64,000 nt of DNA from an uncultured Eubacteriales bacterium (GTDB lineage: Bacteria; Bacillota; Clostridia; Oscillospirales; CAG-272): NCBI GenBank assembly GCA_934467415.1, contig CAKSLQ010000006.1, forward strand, positions 62,001 to 126,000, read 5' to 3'. Position 1 is the first letter of the stretch. The number at the start of each line of letters is the position of its first letter. The notes beneath the pieces were generated by a model. The model was not told the origin of the DNA, did no database searches, and saw nothing but the letters and a program-made list of their open reading frames with translations. Below, piece after piece: positions 56,659 through 64,000 of the stretch. The translations under genes and the position numbers were made by a program.

Positions 56659-59600
56659 TCACTTGTTTCGGTACATTTCCTTTACGGTTTCGGCCAAAGC
56701 AACCAGGATTTCCCACGGCAGATTGTAGTTTGGCGGCATTCCGTTTTCTTGTTTCCAATCTTCAATTTCTCGTTGGAACATACCTTTTTGATAGGAGGAC
56801 ATTCCTTTTTCTAAGTCTCGCGGTCTTGATTTCCCTTTGGCAAATACGCATATGCAACCAACAGCTATTATTGCAACCGCTACTACATCTCCTGGTCCTG
56901 GTGCGGGTGTATCAATTTGGGATGCTATACCGGCAGCTGCAAAAACAGTCGTGTAGTCCAATTGATGCTTTCCGCTTGAAAAACTTGTGTATGCCTCATG
57001 CTGAAAATCAATCATTTTTTGTTTATCGACTTTAGTATGCCCATTGCAGTCAGTAAACTCATACGGCATTCGATATGCGGATCTGTATTTCTCTGCAATT
57101 TTGCGATACTGCGCTTGCTCAAGCGGAGATGCATTTGCCCACTTGTCTGTCATGTCTTGCAAATGCGATAACTCTTCTTCGGACAAATGTCGTTTATCCC
57201 ATTCTGTTACCGCGTGTCCGCTCGGATCCACATACATGACCGGGTTGTTGCAGCAGTACGCATACAGATTCAGGCTCAAGGGATCGCTTGCATCCATATA
57301 TGCCCATGCGTCCTGCTGGGTGAACCGACCGTTTGCGGGGTTGTAGTACCGTGCTCGCAGATAGTAGGTCTGCGTTTCAGCGTCGTAGTATTCACCGCAG
57401 TAGAGGAACGGGTTGTCGCTCTCGCCGATCTGCGAAGTCAGGTTGCCGAAGGCATCGTAGGTGTAGCTTGCGACAACGGCGTTGTTTTTGACGAGCTGCA
57501 CCACGTCGCCGTGGGCATTGTAGAGATAAATCTCACCCTCGCTGTTGTGCGTGCGGTTCAGCCCGTAGAAGTAGGCGACACCGTCTGCGACACTCTCGGT
57601 GTACTCGTACACAATGTTCATGCCATTGTAGACAAAGTACTTTGTCGAGCCGCCGACCGTCTTCACATTCCGCAGTCCGCTTGGGTTGTAGGCGTAGGCT
57701 GCGGCAGTTGTACCGTTGCTGTACCCGGTCTGCTGCCCGCGGGTATTGTAGGTGTAAGTCTTATCCCCGGCGGTCAGTGTGTTGCCGTTTGCGTCGTAGG
57801 TGTAAGCGGTAGCGGTATCGCCGACAGTTTCGCTAAGTAGGCGGTTGTTCGCATCATAGGCATAGGTGGTGACTGTGCCGTTTTGGCTCATCCCGATGCG
57901 GTTGCCGTTTGCATCATAGGTATAGGCAATGCTGTCTTCGCCCTTGGTTTCAGAGGTCAGTCTGCCAAGCCCGTCATAGACATAGGTCGTGGTGACCGGA
58001 TCACCGCCGAGCAGGGTCTCGGTCTTGGTATGCTGGTTGCCGTCGGCATAGTAGGTATAGGCAAATGCACTGGGGACGACCGCTTCACCCGATGCGTTGG
58101 TCAGCGTATTCGTCAGGCTCGTGACGAGGTTGGCGTCATTGTATGTATACGCGACAGAAACCTCGCCGGTGGTTTGACTTGCCCGGTTGCCGTTGGCATC
58201 ATAGGTATAGGTGGTGGTGACGCCGCCCTCGGTAACGGAAACCAGACGGTTCAGGTCGTCATAAGCGTAGGCTGCCGTGCTGATTTCCGTATCGTCGACC
58301 GTCAGTGCATAGCCGCTCTTGCGTCCGCGGCTGTCATAGGTGTATGTGCGGGTCGCCGTCTCGTCGCTCTCGGTCAGCACATTGCCATGCGTATCGTAGG
58401 TATACTGCACCGCGCTGCCGTCTTCCGTGACTGTGTGGGTCAGTCCGTTTTTATAGTAGGTATAGACGGTTTGCGCGGCAGGGGCATCGGCGGCAGCGCT
58501 TGCATAGATTGCTTCCGTCAGCGGTTTGCCGAGCCCGGTGTAGGTATAGCGTGTGACCTTGCCGTCGCGTCCGGTGGCTTCGATGAGATAGCCGAGCGCG
58601 TCATAGACATAGGTTTCGGTCTGCCCGAGCGCGTCGGTCAGGCTTGTCGCCTTGCCGCGGTTGTTGTAGACGTAGCGCGTATGGCTGTAGGTCTCCGGGT
58701 TGACCGCCAGCGACCACTTCATCGACAGCCCGGTGTAGATGTCGGTGAGGTCGCCCGCCTCGTTGTAGGCATAGTGCGTCCAGACCTTGTGTGTCTCATC
58801 TGCGGTCTGCGCAATGTCGGTGACGCGGTTGCTGTCATCATAGACATACTCGACGGTGCGCCATGCGGGCGTCTCTGCGCCAACGGCTTCGGCAGACTGC
58901 ATCTGCCGTGTCACGTTTCCGGCGCTGTCGTATGTATATTTTACCACGGAACGCGCCTCGCCGTCAAGGGGTGCGGAAGAAATAAGCAGTCGCCCTGCGG
59001 CGTCGTAGGCATAGGTGGTTGCATTGCCTTTGAAGTCGCTCTCGGCGATCTTTCTGCCGATGGCATCATAGGTGACTGTGCGGGTATTGCCGAGCGCATT
59101 TGTCTCGGTCAGCACATTGCCGCGGAAGTCGTAGGTGCCGGAGGCGGAGATGGTTCTGCCATCCTTGGTGTAGGAGGTGCGGGCGCGATTGCCGACAAAG
59201 TCATAGGCATAGTCGGTGACCATGCCGCCGACATCCTCGCGGACGGTCTCGCCGTAGGCATTGATATAGGTTTTGGCAACCGTACTTGGTGCGCCGTCCT
59301 CGCCGTGTACCGTCTTGGTGACGAGCGACTGCGTCTCGGTCAGGGCATCGTCATAGGCGGTGTTTTCACGGTAAAGCTCAACGCCGTCCTTGTCGCAGAT
59401 GCGCTTTTCGATCAGGCGGTCGAGCGGGTCATAGGTGTAGTAGACCGTATTGGCTGCGCTCGAGCCGCGCCCGGTCGCCTCGATGACCAGTCTGCCTGCG
59501 GTATCGTAGTAGTACTCCTTTTGCAGGTCGCCCGAGGGGTAATAGACCGCCTGCTTTTGTCCGATGCTGTCAAAATCGACGACGATGTCCTCTCTGCCGG

Positions 59601-62600
59601 GCTGCGAAACGGTGGTATCGTTGGCGGTGAGGTCATAGGTGTATGCGGTGACGCTGCCGTCCGGCGCGGTGGTTGTGAGCAGTCTGCCGCGCACATCGTA
59701 GGTATTGGTCGTGGTGCGCCCCGCGGCGTCGGTCGCAGTGAGCAGCCTGCCCATGGCGTCATAGGTGTAAGTTGTTGTCAGGTCGGGCAAGGCGTTGCCG
59801 TCCGCATCGGTCATACCGGTGATTGTCTCGGTGGCGAGGTTTGCGCCATCGTAGGTGTAAACCGTCGTCACGCCGGCCTTTGCCGCGAGGTCGAGACAGT
59901 CTGTCTTCGCGGTCACCTGCCCGCGCGCGTTGTAGGTATAGGTGGTCAGCGCGGTGAGGGTGTTGTTCACATAGGTTGCGGTCTCGGCGATGCTTTTCTT
60001 GTCTGCTGTGAGGGTGTTGATAATTTTGATAGTTGTTGCGGCGTCCTGCTTATACTCCACCGTCAGCGGCAGGTTGTACGTGCTGTCGTAGGTATAAGTG
60101 GTGCGATACTCGGTATTGCTTGCACTGCCGTCCGCCTTCGGAGAGATGTAGGTGAGCAGGTTGCCGAACTTGTCATAGGTATACAATTCGCTCGATGACA
60201 GCGTGCTTGAACCATATATGCTTGTGACTGTCTTGTTTGGCAGCTCATAGCTGTCATAGGTCGTTTCAACTTTCTGCTTCAGTTCGCTGTCCACCTTGGT
60301 TTCCTGCTTGGTGCAAAGGTGGTCTTTGCTGAAGGTATACTCTGTTGAAACAGTCTGGCCGTTTTTGGTTTCCGTAATCTTGGTCTTGTATTCGGACTTT
60401 CTGCTGTAGTCCCCGGTATAGGTGTATGCGGCACGGTCAATGCGCTGCATGTCATCTGTGCCGTTTGTCGTATAGCGCTCGGTCAGGCGATAAGTGTTCA
60501 GATGCCCGCTGCCAAGATTGACATCCTGCATTTCATACGCATAATGCAACTTTGCACCGGTGTCATAAGCGACCCGATTCAGCAAGGCATATTGAATGTC
60601 GGGGCCGCCGCTCGACCCGGTAAAGCTGTATGTTCCGTTTTCCATCGTATAGTCGAAAGAAACGGTTTCGCCGTCCGGGCAGACGATTTTTTCAAGCACG
60701 GAATTATTCTCGCCGTAGGTTTCGCTGTCCAGCGCTTTGATGTACAAAACGGTGGCGTTACCGTCCGGCGCGGTAATTGTTACGGTTTTTCCGAAGCCGG
60801 TCGCAGTATACACAATGGTTGTGCTGTTTCCGTCCGCATCGATGATTTCGGACGGATGGTAGTCGCCGTTCACCTGTGCATACTTGAATGTGACCGTGGT
60901 GCCGAACTCGTCCACCATGGCAAGTAACAGCCCATTACTGTTGAAGTAGTAAGCAGTTCCGTCGGCAAAGGTCAGCTTCTGCGTCGAATCAAACTGGCCG
61001 TTGTTATAACTTTTGTCCGAGGTCAGCTTCATGTCCGAACGCTTATAGTCTTTGATTGTATTCCCACTCAGCGCATAGGTGCCGATTCCGGGAAGGATCA
61101 GCCTCTCGCCGTGAGAGTCTCTGTCGATGGACGGAATGCCAAGCGACCATCCGGCGCCGAGATCATAGCGGGACTCGTTGTAGGTTTGCTCTTTTGTGTT
61201 GTTGTATGCCGAAGAATAGGAATATTCGACAACGGACAAAGAAACATAAACCAAACTACCCTCGGTGACTTTTTTTCGGACAGTTCCGCTGAACGTTGCT
61301 TCCCAAATCGTTTTTTGATAATAGCAGATTCGATCACCGTCTGTCTTTTTGACAGTGGTTCCATTGTCATAGACTTTTTTCGTTTTCGTTCTTGGGAGGG
61401 TTCCTTTATACCCACCCGAAGAATACGCATAAGAAGACGGTGCGGGATTGGACTGCCTATCATAGAGTAATTCATACGGATTGGTCCACCATGATTTTTC
61501 GCATGTATTCCGTATGACTTTTGTTGCGGTTTTGCTTGCAACAAAGGGGGTTGTCAATTCGCAGGGAATTTCTTTATCCTGCATTTCCAAGAGGGCTTCA
61601 TTTGCCGCTTTTGCAGAAGTATATCCTTTATAAACCACCGATCGCGCTGTATCTTCAAACAGACGCCCTTCGGCCATCTCTACCTGCGTTCCTACGATTG
61701 CATATCTTGTCTGGGTGGATCTTCGATAATCGTACTTTTCAAGGGCGCTTTCATCCGAGCCGTATTGAAGCTGCAGGTCAATATTCTTCCCATTTACGCC
61801 GGGCAAGCTTGCGATTGACTCCCGGTATTCCAATGCGCCGGTGTTGATGCGGACATTCTCATGGCTGTCAATATGAATATCAATTGGTTGCCGGATGCTT
61901 TCAATTACGGGATCATCCTCGACTTCGTCCGGTACACTATACAAGGCTACTCCAACGGATGTGACAGCTTCCATGACTTGCGAAATTTCCGACTTCGCTG
62001 CATCGCTTGCATCAATTCGGGAGATTTCTGCCTCGCTCTTGAAATCAACAGCAGAGCTTTGCAAATCTGTTGAACGCATCAGTTCTTGTACGGCAGCAAC
62101 ATTTACCGGATATACAGCAAAGAAGCATTGCTCTTCTTCGGATAAAGTTGATGGCGCTTTTTCGCGATCAATCAGAAGATCTTCCGGCGCAAGGTTATAG
62201 GTTGCGGCTACAGAGTATGCTGCACGGATTTCCTGCGCTGAATATCCCTGCAAGAACATATCCTTCGCTTTCCGGAAAGCGGCGGGACTGACATATTCCG
62301 CTTTTTGCTCTCTCAGCATTGCGTGCCGAATGGTTAGCGGATCAGCGGCTTGCATCGCGCTTTCATCAATGCGCTCCGTGCCAAGGAAGGCCTTTGAAAA
62401 CTCTTTGAAGCCAAGCACATTCTTCTCACGTTCGACGCGGCTGTCATACAACCTGAAAATCTGCAGGCTTTCCTCAGCATCAAAAAGCTGATCGACCATG
62501 ATTTCAGCTGCTAACGCGCTCTCATATATATCAAGCCCTTCCTTCTCAAAATAGCGAAATGCTTCGTCGATATTGTCCGGAAAAGCAGAATACTGCAGAA

Positions 62601-63102
62601 CGAGTGTCTGTTCATACGCATTCAAGTCGGAAAAGGTTCTGTTTGCGCTTTGAAATTCCAAAACCTTGTTTTCATAGCGAAACTTTTCTGGCATGGACGC
62701 AATTTCCTCTTGAATACGCTGTTGATCGTCAAAAGCCTTCTGCAATTCTTCCTCATCGGGCGCCATGTGGAAGAATGCCTGAACCATTCGCTTTTCTTCA
62801 TCGGTGAATGTATCGTATTCCTGAGATCGCAGCAGAAGAGCCATCAGCTCGGGCGTCATCTCGTCGCTCTCGTCAGCAGGAACATTGCCTTCCGCAAATT
62901 CCGAAAGGTTGTCCATTGCTTCTGCTTCTTCGGTTGCTGCTTTTTCCTCATTGCTAACCGTGAGCGGTGTATCTGTGGTATCGATTTCCGCATACGCAGT
63001 TATTTCTTCCGCAAAGACGGAAAATGTCGGCGTGGTCATGAGCATTGCAGCAGTCAACAAAAGGCTGACAGCTCTGGATAATGGTTTGTACCTATGCTTC
63101 AT
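56659..63102 (-). CDS. Secreted Rhs/YD-repeat polymorphic toxin
   Basis: 2147 residues; AAGGAG 6 nt before the ATG. Signal peptide ~1-31 (SLLLTAAMLMTTPTFSVFA). A helical, acidic prefix at ~45-400 is unlike common Rhs N-termini. The Rhs shell runs from ~420 to 1963: LGAGWSLGIPSIDRDSHGER, then dozens of YTYDxxGxL/TxxT repeats (TYTYDAMGRLLTATDAAGRT, YTYDANGNRIGMSQNG). It ends in the Rhs core (YYLRARYYNPANGRFTQQDA...SDPLSLNLYAYCCNNPVMYV) and DPSGH (1959-1963). The last 184 residues form the tip: a helical segment, a hydrophobic stretch (DVVAVAIIAVGCICVFA) and an ending SSYQKGMFQREIEDWKQENG / MPPNYNLPWEILVALAETVK. The catalytic type is not recognised. The downstream immunity-like gene and orphan tip complete a toxin locus. 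Confidence 0.9.
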   Translation of the reverse strand: MKHRYKPLSRAVSLLLTAAMLMTTPTFSVFAEEITAYAEIDTTDTPLTVSNEEKAATEEAEAMDNLSEFAEGNVPADESDEMTPELMALLLRSQEYDTFTDEEKRMVQAFFHMAPDEEELQKAFDDQQRIQEEIASMPEKFRYENKVLEFQSANRTFSDLNAYEQTLVLQYSAFPDNIDEAFRYFEKEGLDIYESALAAEIMVDQLFDAEESLQIFRLYDSRVEREKNVLGFKEFSKAFLGTERIDESAMQAADPLTIRHAMLREQKAEYVSPAAFRKAKDMFLQGYSAQEIRAAYSVAATYNLAPEDLLIDREKAPSTLSEEEQCFFAVYPVNVAAVQELMRSTDLQSSAVDFKSEAEISRIDASDAAKSEISQVMEAVTSVGVALYSVPDEVEDDPVIESIRQPIDIHIDSHENVRINTGALEYRESIASLPGVNGKNIDLQLQYGSDESALEKYDYRRSTQTRYAIVGTQVEMAEGRLFEDTARSVVYKGYTSAKAANEALLEMQDKEIPCELTTPFVASKTATKVIRNTCEKSWWTNPYELLYDRQSNPAPSSYAYSSGGYKGTLPRTKTKKVYDNGTTVKKTDGDRICYYQKTIWEATFSGTVRKKVTEGSLVYVSLSVVEYSYSSAYNNTKEQTYNESRYDLGAGWSLGIPSIDRDSHGERLILPGIGTYALSGNTIKDYKRSDMKLTSDKSYNNGQFDSTQKLTFADGTAYYFNSNGLLLAMVDEFGTTVTFKYAQVNGDYHPSEIIDADGNSTTIVYTATGFGKTVTITAPDGNATVLYIKALDSETYGENNSVLEKIVCPDGETVSFDYTMENGTYSFTGSSGGPDIQYALLNRVAYDTGAKLHYAYEMQDVNLGSGHLNTYRLTERYTTNGTDDMQRIDRAAYTYTGDYSRKSEYKTKITETKNGQTVSTEYTFSKDHLCTKQETKVDSELKQKVETTYDSYELPNKTVTSIYGSSTLSSSELYTYDKFGNLLTYISPKADGSASNTEYRTTYTYDSTYNLPLTVEYKQDAATTIKIINTLTADKKSIAETATYVNNTLTALTTYTYNARGQVTAKTDCLDLAAKAGVTTVYTYDGANLATETITGMTDADGNALPDLTTTYTYDAMGRLLTATDAAGRTTTNTYDVRGRLLTTTAPDGSVTAYTYDLTANDTTVSQPGREDIVVDFDSIGQKQAVYYPSGDLQKEYYYDTAGRLVIEATGRGSSAANTVYYTYDPLDRLIEKRICDKDGVELYRENTAYDDALTETQSLVTKTVHGEDGAPSTVAKTYINAYGETVREDVGGMVTDYAYDFVGNRARTSYTKDGRTISASGTYDFRGNVLTETNALGNTRTVTYDAIGRKIAESDFKGNATTYAYDAAGRLLISSAPLDGEARSVVKYTYDSAGNVTRQMQSAEAVGAETPAWRTVEYVYDDSNRVTDIAQTADETHKVWTHYAYNEAGDLTDIYTGLSMKWSLAVNPETYSHTRYVYNNRGKATSLTDALGQTETYVYDALGYLIEATGRDGKVTRYTYTGLGKPLTEAIYASAAADAPAAQTVYTYYKNGLTHTVTEDGSAVQYTYDTHGNVLTESDETATRTYTYDSRGRKSGYALTVDDTEISTAAYAYDDLNRLVSVTEGGVTTTYTYDANGNRASQTTGEVSVAYTYNDANLVTSLTNTLTNASGEAVVPSAFAYTYYADGNQHTKTETLLGGDPVTTTYVYDGLGRLTSETKGEDSIAYTYDANGNRIGMSQNGTVTTYAYDANNRLLSETVGDTATAYTYDANGNTLTAGDKTYTYNTRGQQTGYSNGTTAAAYAYNPSGLRNVKTVGGSTKYFVYNGMNIVYEYTESVADGVAYFYGLNRTHNSEGEIYLYNAHGDVVQLVKNNAVVASYTYDAFGNLTSQIGESDNPFLYCGEYYDAETQTYYLRARYYNPANGRFTQQDAWAYMDASDPLSLNLYAYCCNNPVMYVDPSGHAVTEWDKRHLSEEELSHLQDMTDKWANASPLEQAQYRKIAEKYRSAYRMPYEFTDCNGHTKVDKQKMIDFQHEAYTSFSSGKHQLDYTTVFAAAGIASQIDTPAPGPGDVVAVAIIAVGCICVFAKGKSRPRDLEKGMSSYQKGMFQREIEDWKQENGMPPNYNLPWEILVALAETVKEMYRNK

Positions 63103-63147
63103 ATCTTTCTCCTTAATATAGATTGAAATGGGCTGCTGGGGTAGTCA

Positions 63148-63162
63148 CTAAGAAGAGTTCAT
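63148..63162 (-). other. Possible leader mini-ORF (MNSS) before the Rhs gene
   Basis: AGGAGG (63173-63168), 5-nt spacer, ATG AAC TCT TCT TAG on the minus strand, 45 bp before the Rhs ATG. A strong ribosome binding site on a four-codon frame could be a leader or standby site, or chance. Confidence 0.35.
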
Positions 63163-63327
63163 ATTTTCCTCCTTTGCATAGAATTTCTTAGGGTAAGTAT
63201 ATCTCAGAATTCGCAAGTATCGTTTGCACTGACCGTCGAATGTCGAATTTTGTCCGCGAATCGACAGTGAAGTGAGCAATAGCAGGGAAGTTTGATGTGG
63301 CTGTTCGATCATGAACGCGCAAACAAC

Positions 63328-63367
63328 AAAGCACCTCACCACGGAAAATCCAACGGCGAGGTGCTTT
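63328..63367. repeat. Inverted repeat in the Rhs-tmRNA gap
   Basis: AAAGCACCTC and GAGGTGCTTT arms, 10 bp each, around a 20-nt loop. Not followed by a clear T-run. Part of a 500-bp gap without a supported gene (63103-63605). Confidence 0.6.
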
Positions 63368-63388
63368 ATTGATGCGGAGAAGCAACAA

Positions 63389-63440
63389 TTTAACGAATAC
63401 CCTTAAAATTTAACGATTACCCATAAGTTTAACGATTACT
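63389..63440. repeat. Three 20-bp-period direct repeats (TTTAACGAWTAC)
   Basis: TTTAACGAATAC at 63389, TTTAACGATTAC at 63409 and 63429, each 20 bp apart. The first two are followed by CCC(T/A)TAA. The period and composition recall the repeated end sequences of IS21-type elements; no transposase gene is present, so it may be a solo remnant. Confidence 0.7.
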
Positions 63441-63477
63441 TCGGCTCAAACTGCCTCAAAATCCGAAAAATGCAGAA

Positions 63478-63511
63478 AACCCCGCCACAGAGCGATTCTG
63501 CGGCGGGGTTC
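63478..63511. repeat. GC-rich hairpin
   Basis: AACCCCGCC / GGCGGGGTT arms with a short secondary stem (CAG/CTG). A possible terminator, but without a T-run, between the direct repeats and the tmRNA terminator. Confidence 0.45.
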
Positions 63512-63563
63512 GTTTGTGCTCTGAAACCGCGGATCCCTTGATTTTATGCGGTTTTTGGGCATA

Positions 63564-63603
63564 GAAAAAGTCCACCGTAATTCTATCAAAATTACAGTGG
63601 ACT
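63564..63603 (-). terminator. Terminator of ssrA
   Basis: AGTCCACC(A/G)TAATT hairpin with one non-Watson-Crick position, followed on the minus strand by TTTTTC, starting 3 bp after the tmRNA CCA. Confidence 0.88.
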
Positions 63604-63605
63604 TA

Positions 63606-63970
63606 TGGTGGAGGCGGCGGGAATCGAACCCGCGTCCGAAAAGCCTTTGACAGAACTTTCTCCGGGTGCAGGGCACCTACTGAATTTCCCCGGTCTTACC
63701 GCCGATGCGCGGGCTGCATGATCGGGTAGCTTTTTTGTTTATGACCGCTTCAAAAGCAAACGGGCGGTGCACATTTACCACTGAATGACGCCTGAACCGA
63801 AGCCGTGGTCCTCAACGGTCAGACGGGCTGCTCAAAAGCAGCGGCGCAGCTTACGCTGCCAGTGCTACGTTATCGTTAGCGTTTAATTTTAAGTTTGGAC
63901 TTTTTAAGAGGTTTCCTCCCTCTACCCGCTTATCCTGCCTCAAACTCCCCGTCGAAACCTTTACGCCCCC
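63606..63970 (-). ncRNA. ssrA: tmRNA (one-piece)
   Basis: About 365 nt on the minus strand. The acceptor GGGGGCG at 63970 pairs with CGCCTCC before the encoded CCA (ends 63606). The T-arm CGCGGGTTCGATTCCCGC and the 5' string GGTTTCGACGGGGAGTTTGAG are typical. The tag frame reads GCT AAC GAT AAC GTA GCA CTG GCA GCG TAA, so the tag is (A)ANDNVALAA with the proteolysis signal ALAA. It rescues stalled ribosomes together with SmpB, which is not in the window. The promoter would lie at or past the window edge. Confidence 0.97.
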
Positions 63971-64000
63971 GTATAGGCTTGCAGCACCTTTGTGCAGAGC

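Noticed and set aside
63389..63440. CRISPR array
   Set aside because: The 20-bp period leaves only 8 bp between 12-bp repeats, there are three units only and no cas genes.

Overview
The window looks like a chromosomal segment of a Gram-positive, spore-forming Clostridia member, probably an uncultured gut or rumen Oscillospirales-type bacterium. The support is a spoIIAA-spoIIAB-sigF operon, SLH-anchored and lipobox-anchored surface proteins, ECF-type vitamin transporters, strong GGAGG ribosome binding sites with many TTG/GTG starts, small families typical of that order (DUF6054- and DUF6472-like), a type A RNase P RNA and a one-piece tmRNA. The DNA is GC-rich by eye. The exception is the Rhs region at 56-63 kb, whose immunity gene is clearly AT-rich. 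Taxonomy is inferred from gene content only.

1-18.6 kb is a carbohydrate-use and cell-surface island. On the minus strand lie GH3 and GH5-like glycosidases, a sialidase-fold protein with a CBM9-like tail, a secreted repeat protein with copper-amine-oxidase stalk domains, a solute-binding lipoprotein fused to the same repeat module, an (alpha/alpha)6-toroid protein and a further repeat protein cut by the window edge. An AraC regulator and a 1452-residue GH43/SLH protein are on the plus strand. A recurring secreted module (start like ADxxYVSxxGxDxxxG, then Gly-rich beta-helix rungs) links five proteins and a degenerate relic.

18.6-30.2 kb is mostly housekeeping on the minus strand: an unknown membrane-protein pair, tRNA-Ser(CGA), then a tight run murD - methionine-gamma-lyase-like - lipoprotein - cysteine desulfurase - methyltransferase - trkA - trkH. 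Upstream of that run come rnpB, thiT under a TPP riboswitch, and a HAD phosphatase. 30.4-42 kb holds typA, a nested palindromic repeat cluster, a DUF6054 gene, the spoIIA operon, a CapA-type lipoprotein, an RluA pseudouridine synthase with a perfect 45-bp internal duplication, and a MacAB-like exporter.

42-49.8 kb is one long plus-strand operon: a MnmM-like methyltransferase, a VanY-like peptidase, then a lipoprotein with an alpha-toroid (prenyltransferase/transcobalamin alpha-domain type), a lipoprotein with a DUF4430 (transcobalamin C-terminal type) domain, EcfT, and one polypeptide combining two ECF ATPases with an S component. I read this as a split intrinsic-factor-like corrinoid capture system coupled to a fused ECF importer. 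It is the best candidate here for an undescribed system.

49.8-54.6 kb holds a DMT transporter, an SDR, a ferredoxin-type membrane protein, and a MerR regulator with matched 21-bp dyads in its own promoter and in the 19-bp-spacer promoter of the adjacent amine-dehydrogenase-like gene. 54.8-64 kb holds a truncated repeat protein, a broken orphan Rhs tip, an immunity-like gene and a 2147-residue secreted Rhs protein (a polymorphic toxin module), followed by tmRNA. No CRISPR array, intact insertion sequence or rRNA gene was seen.
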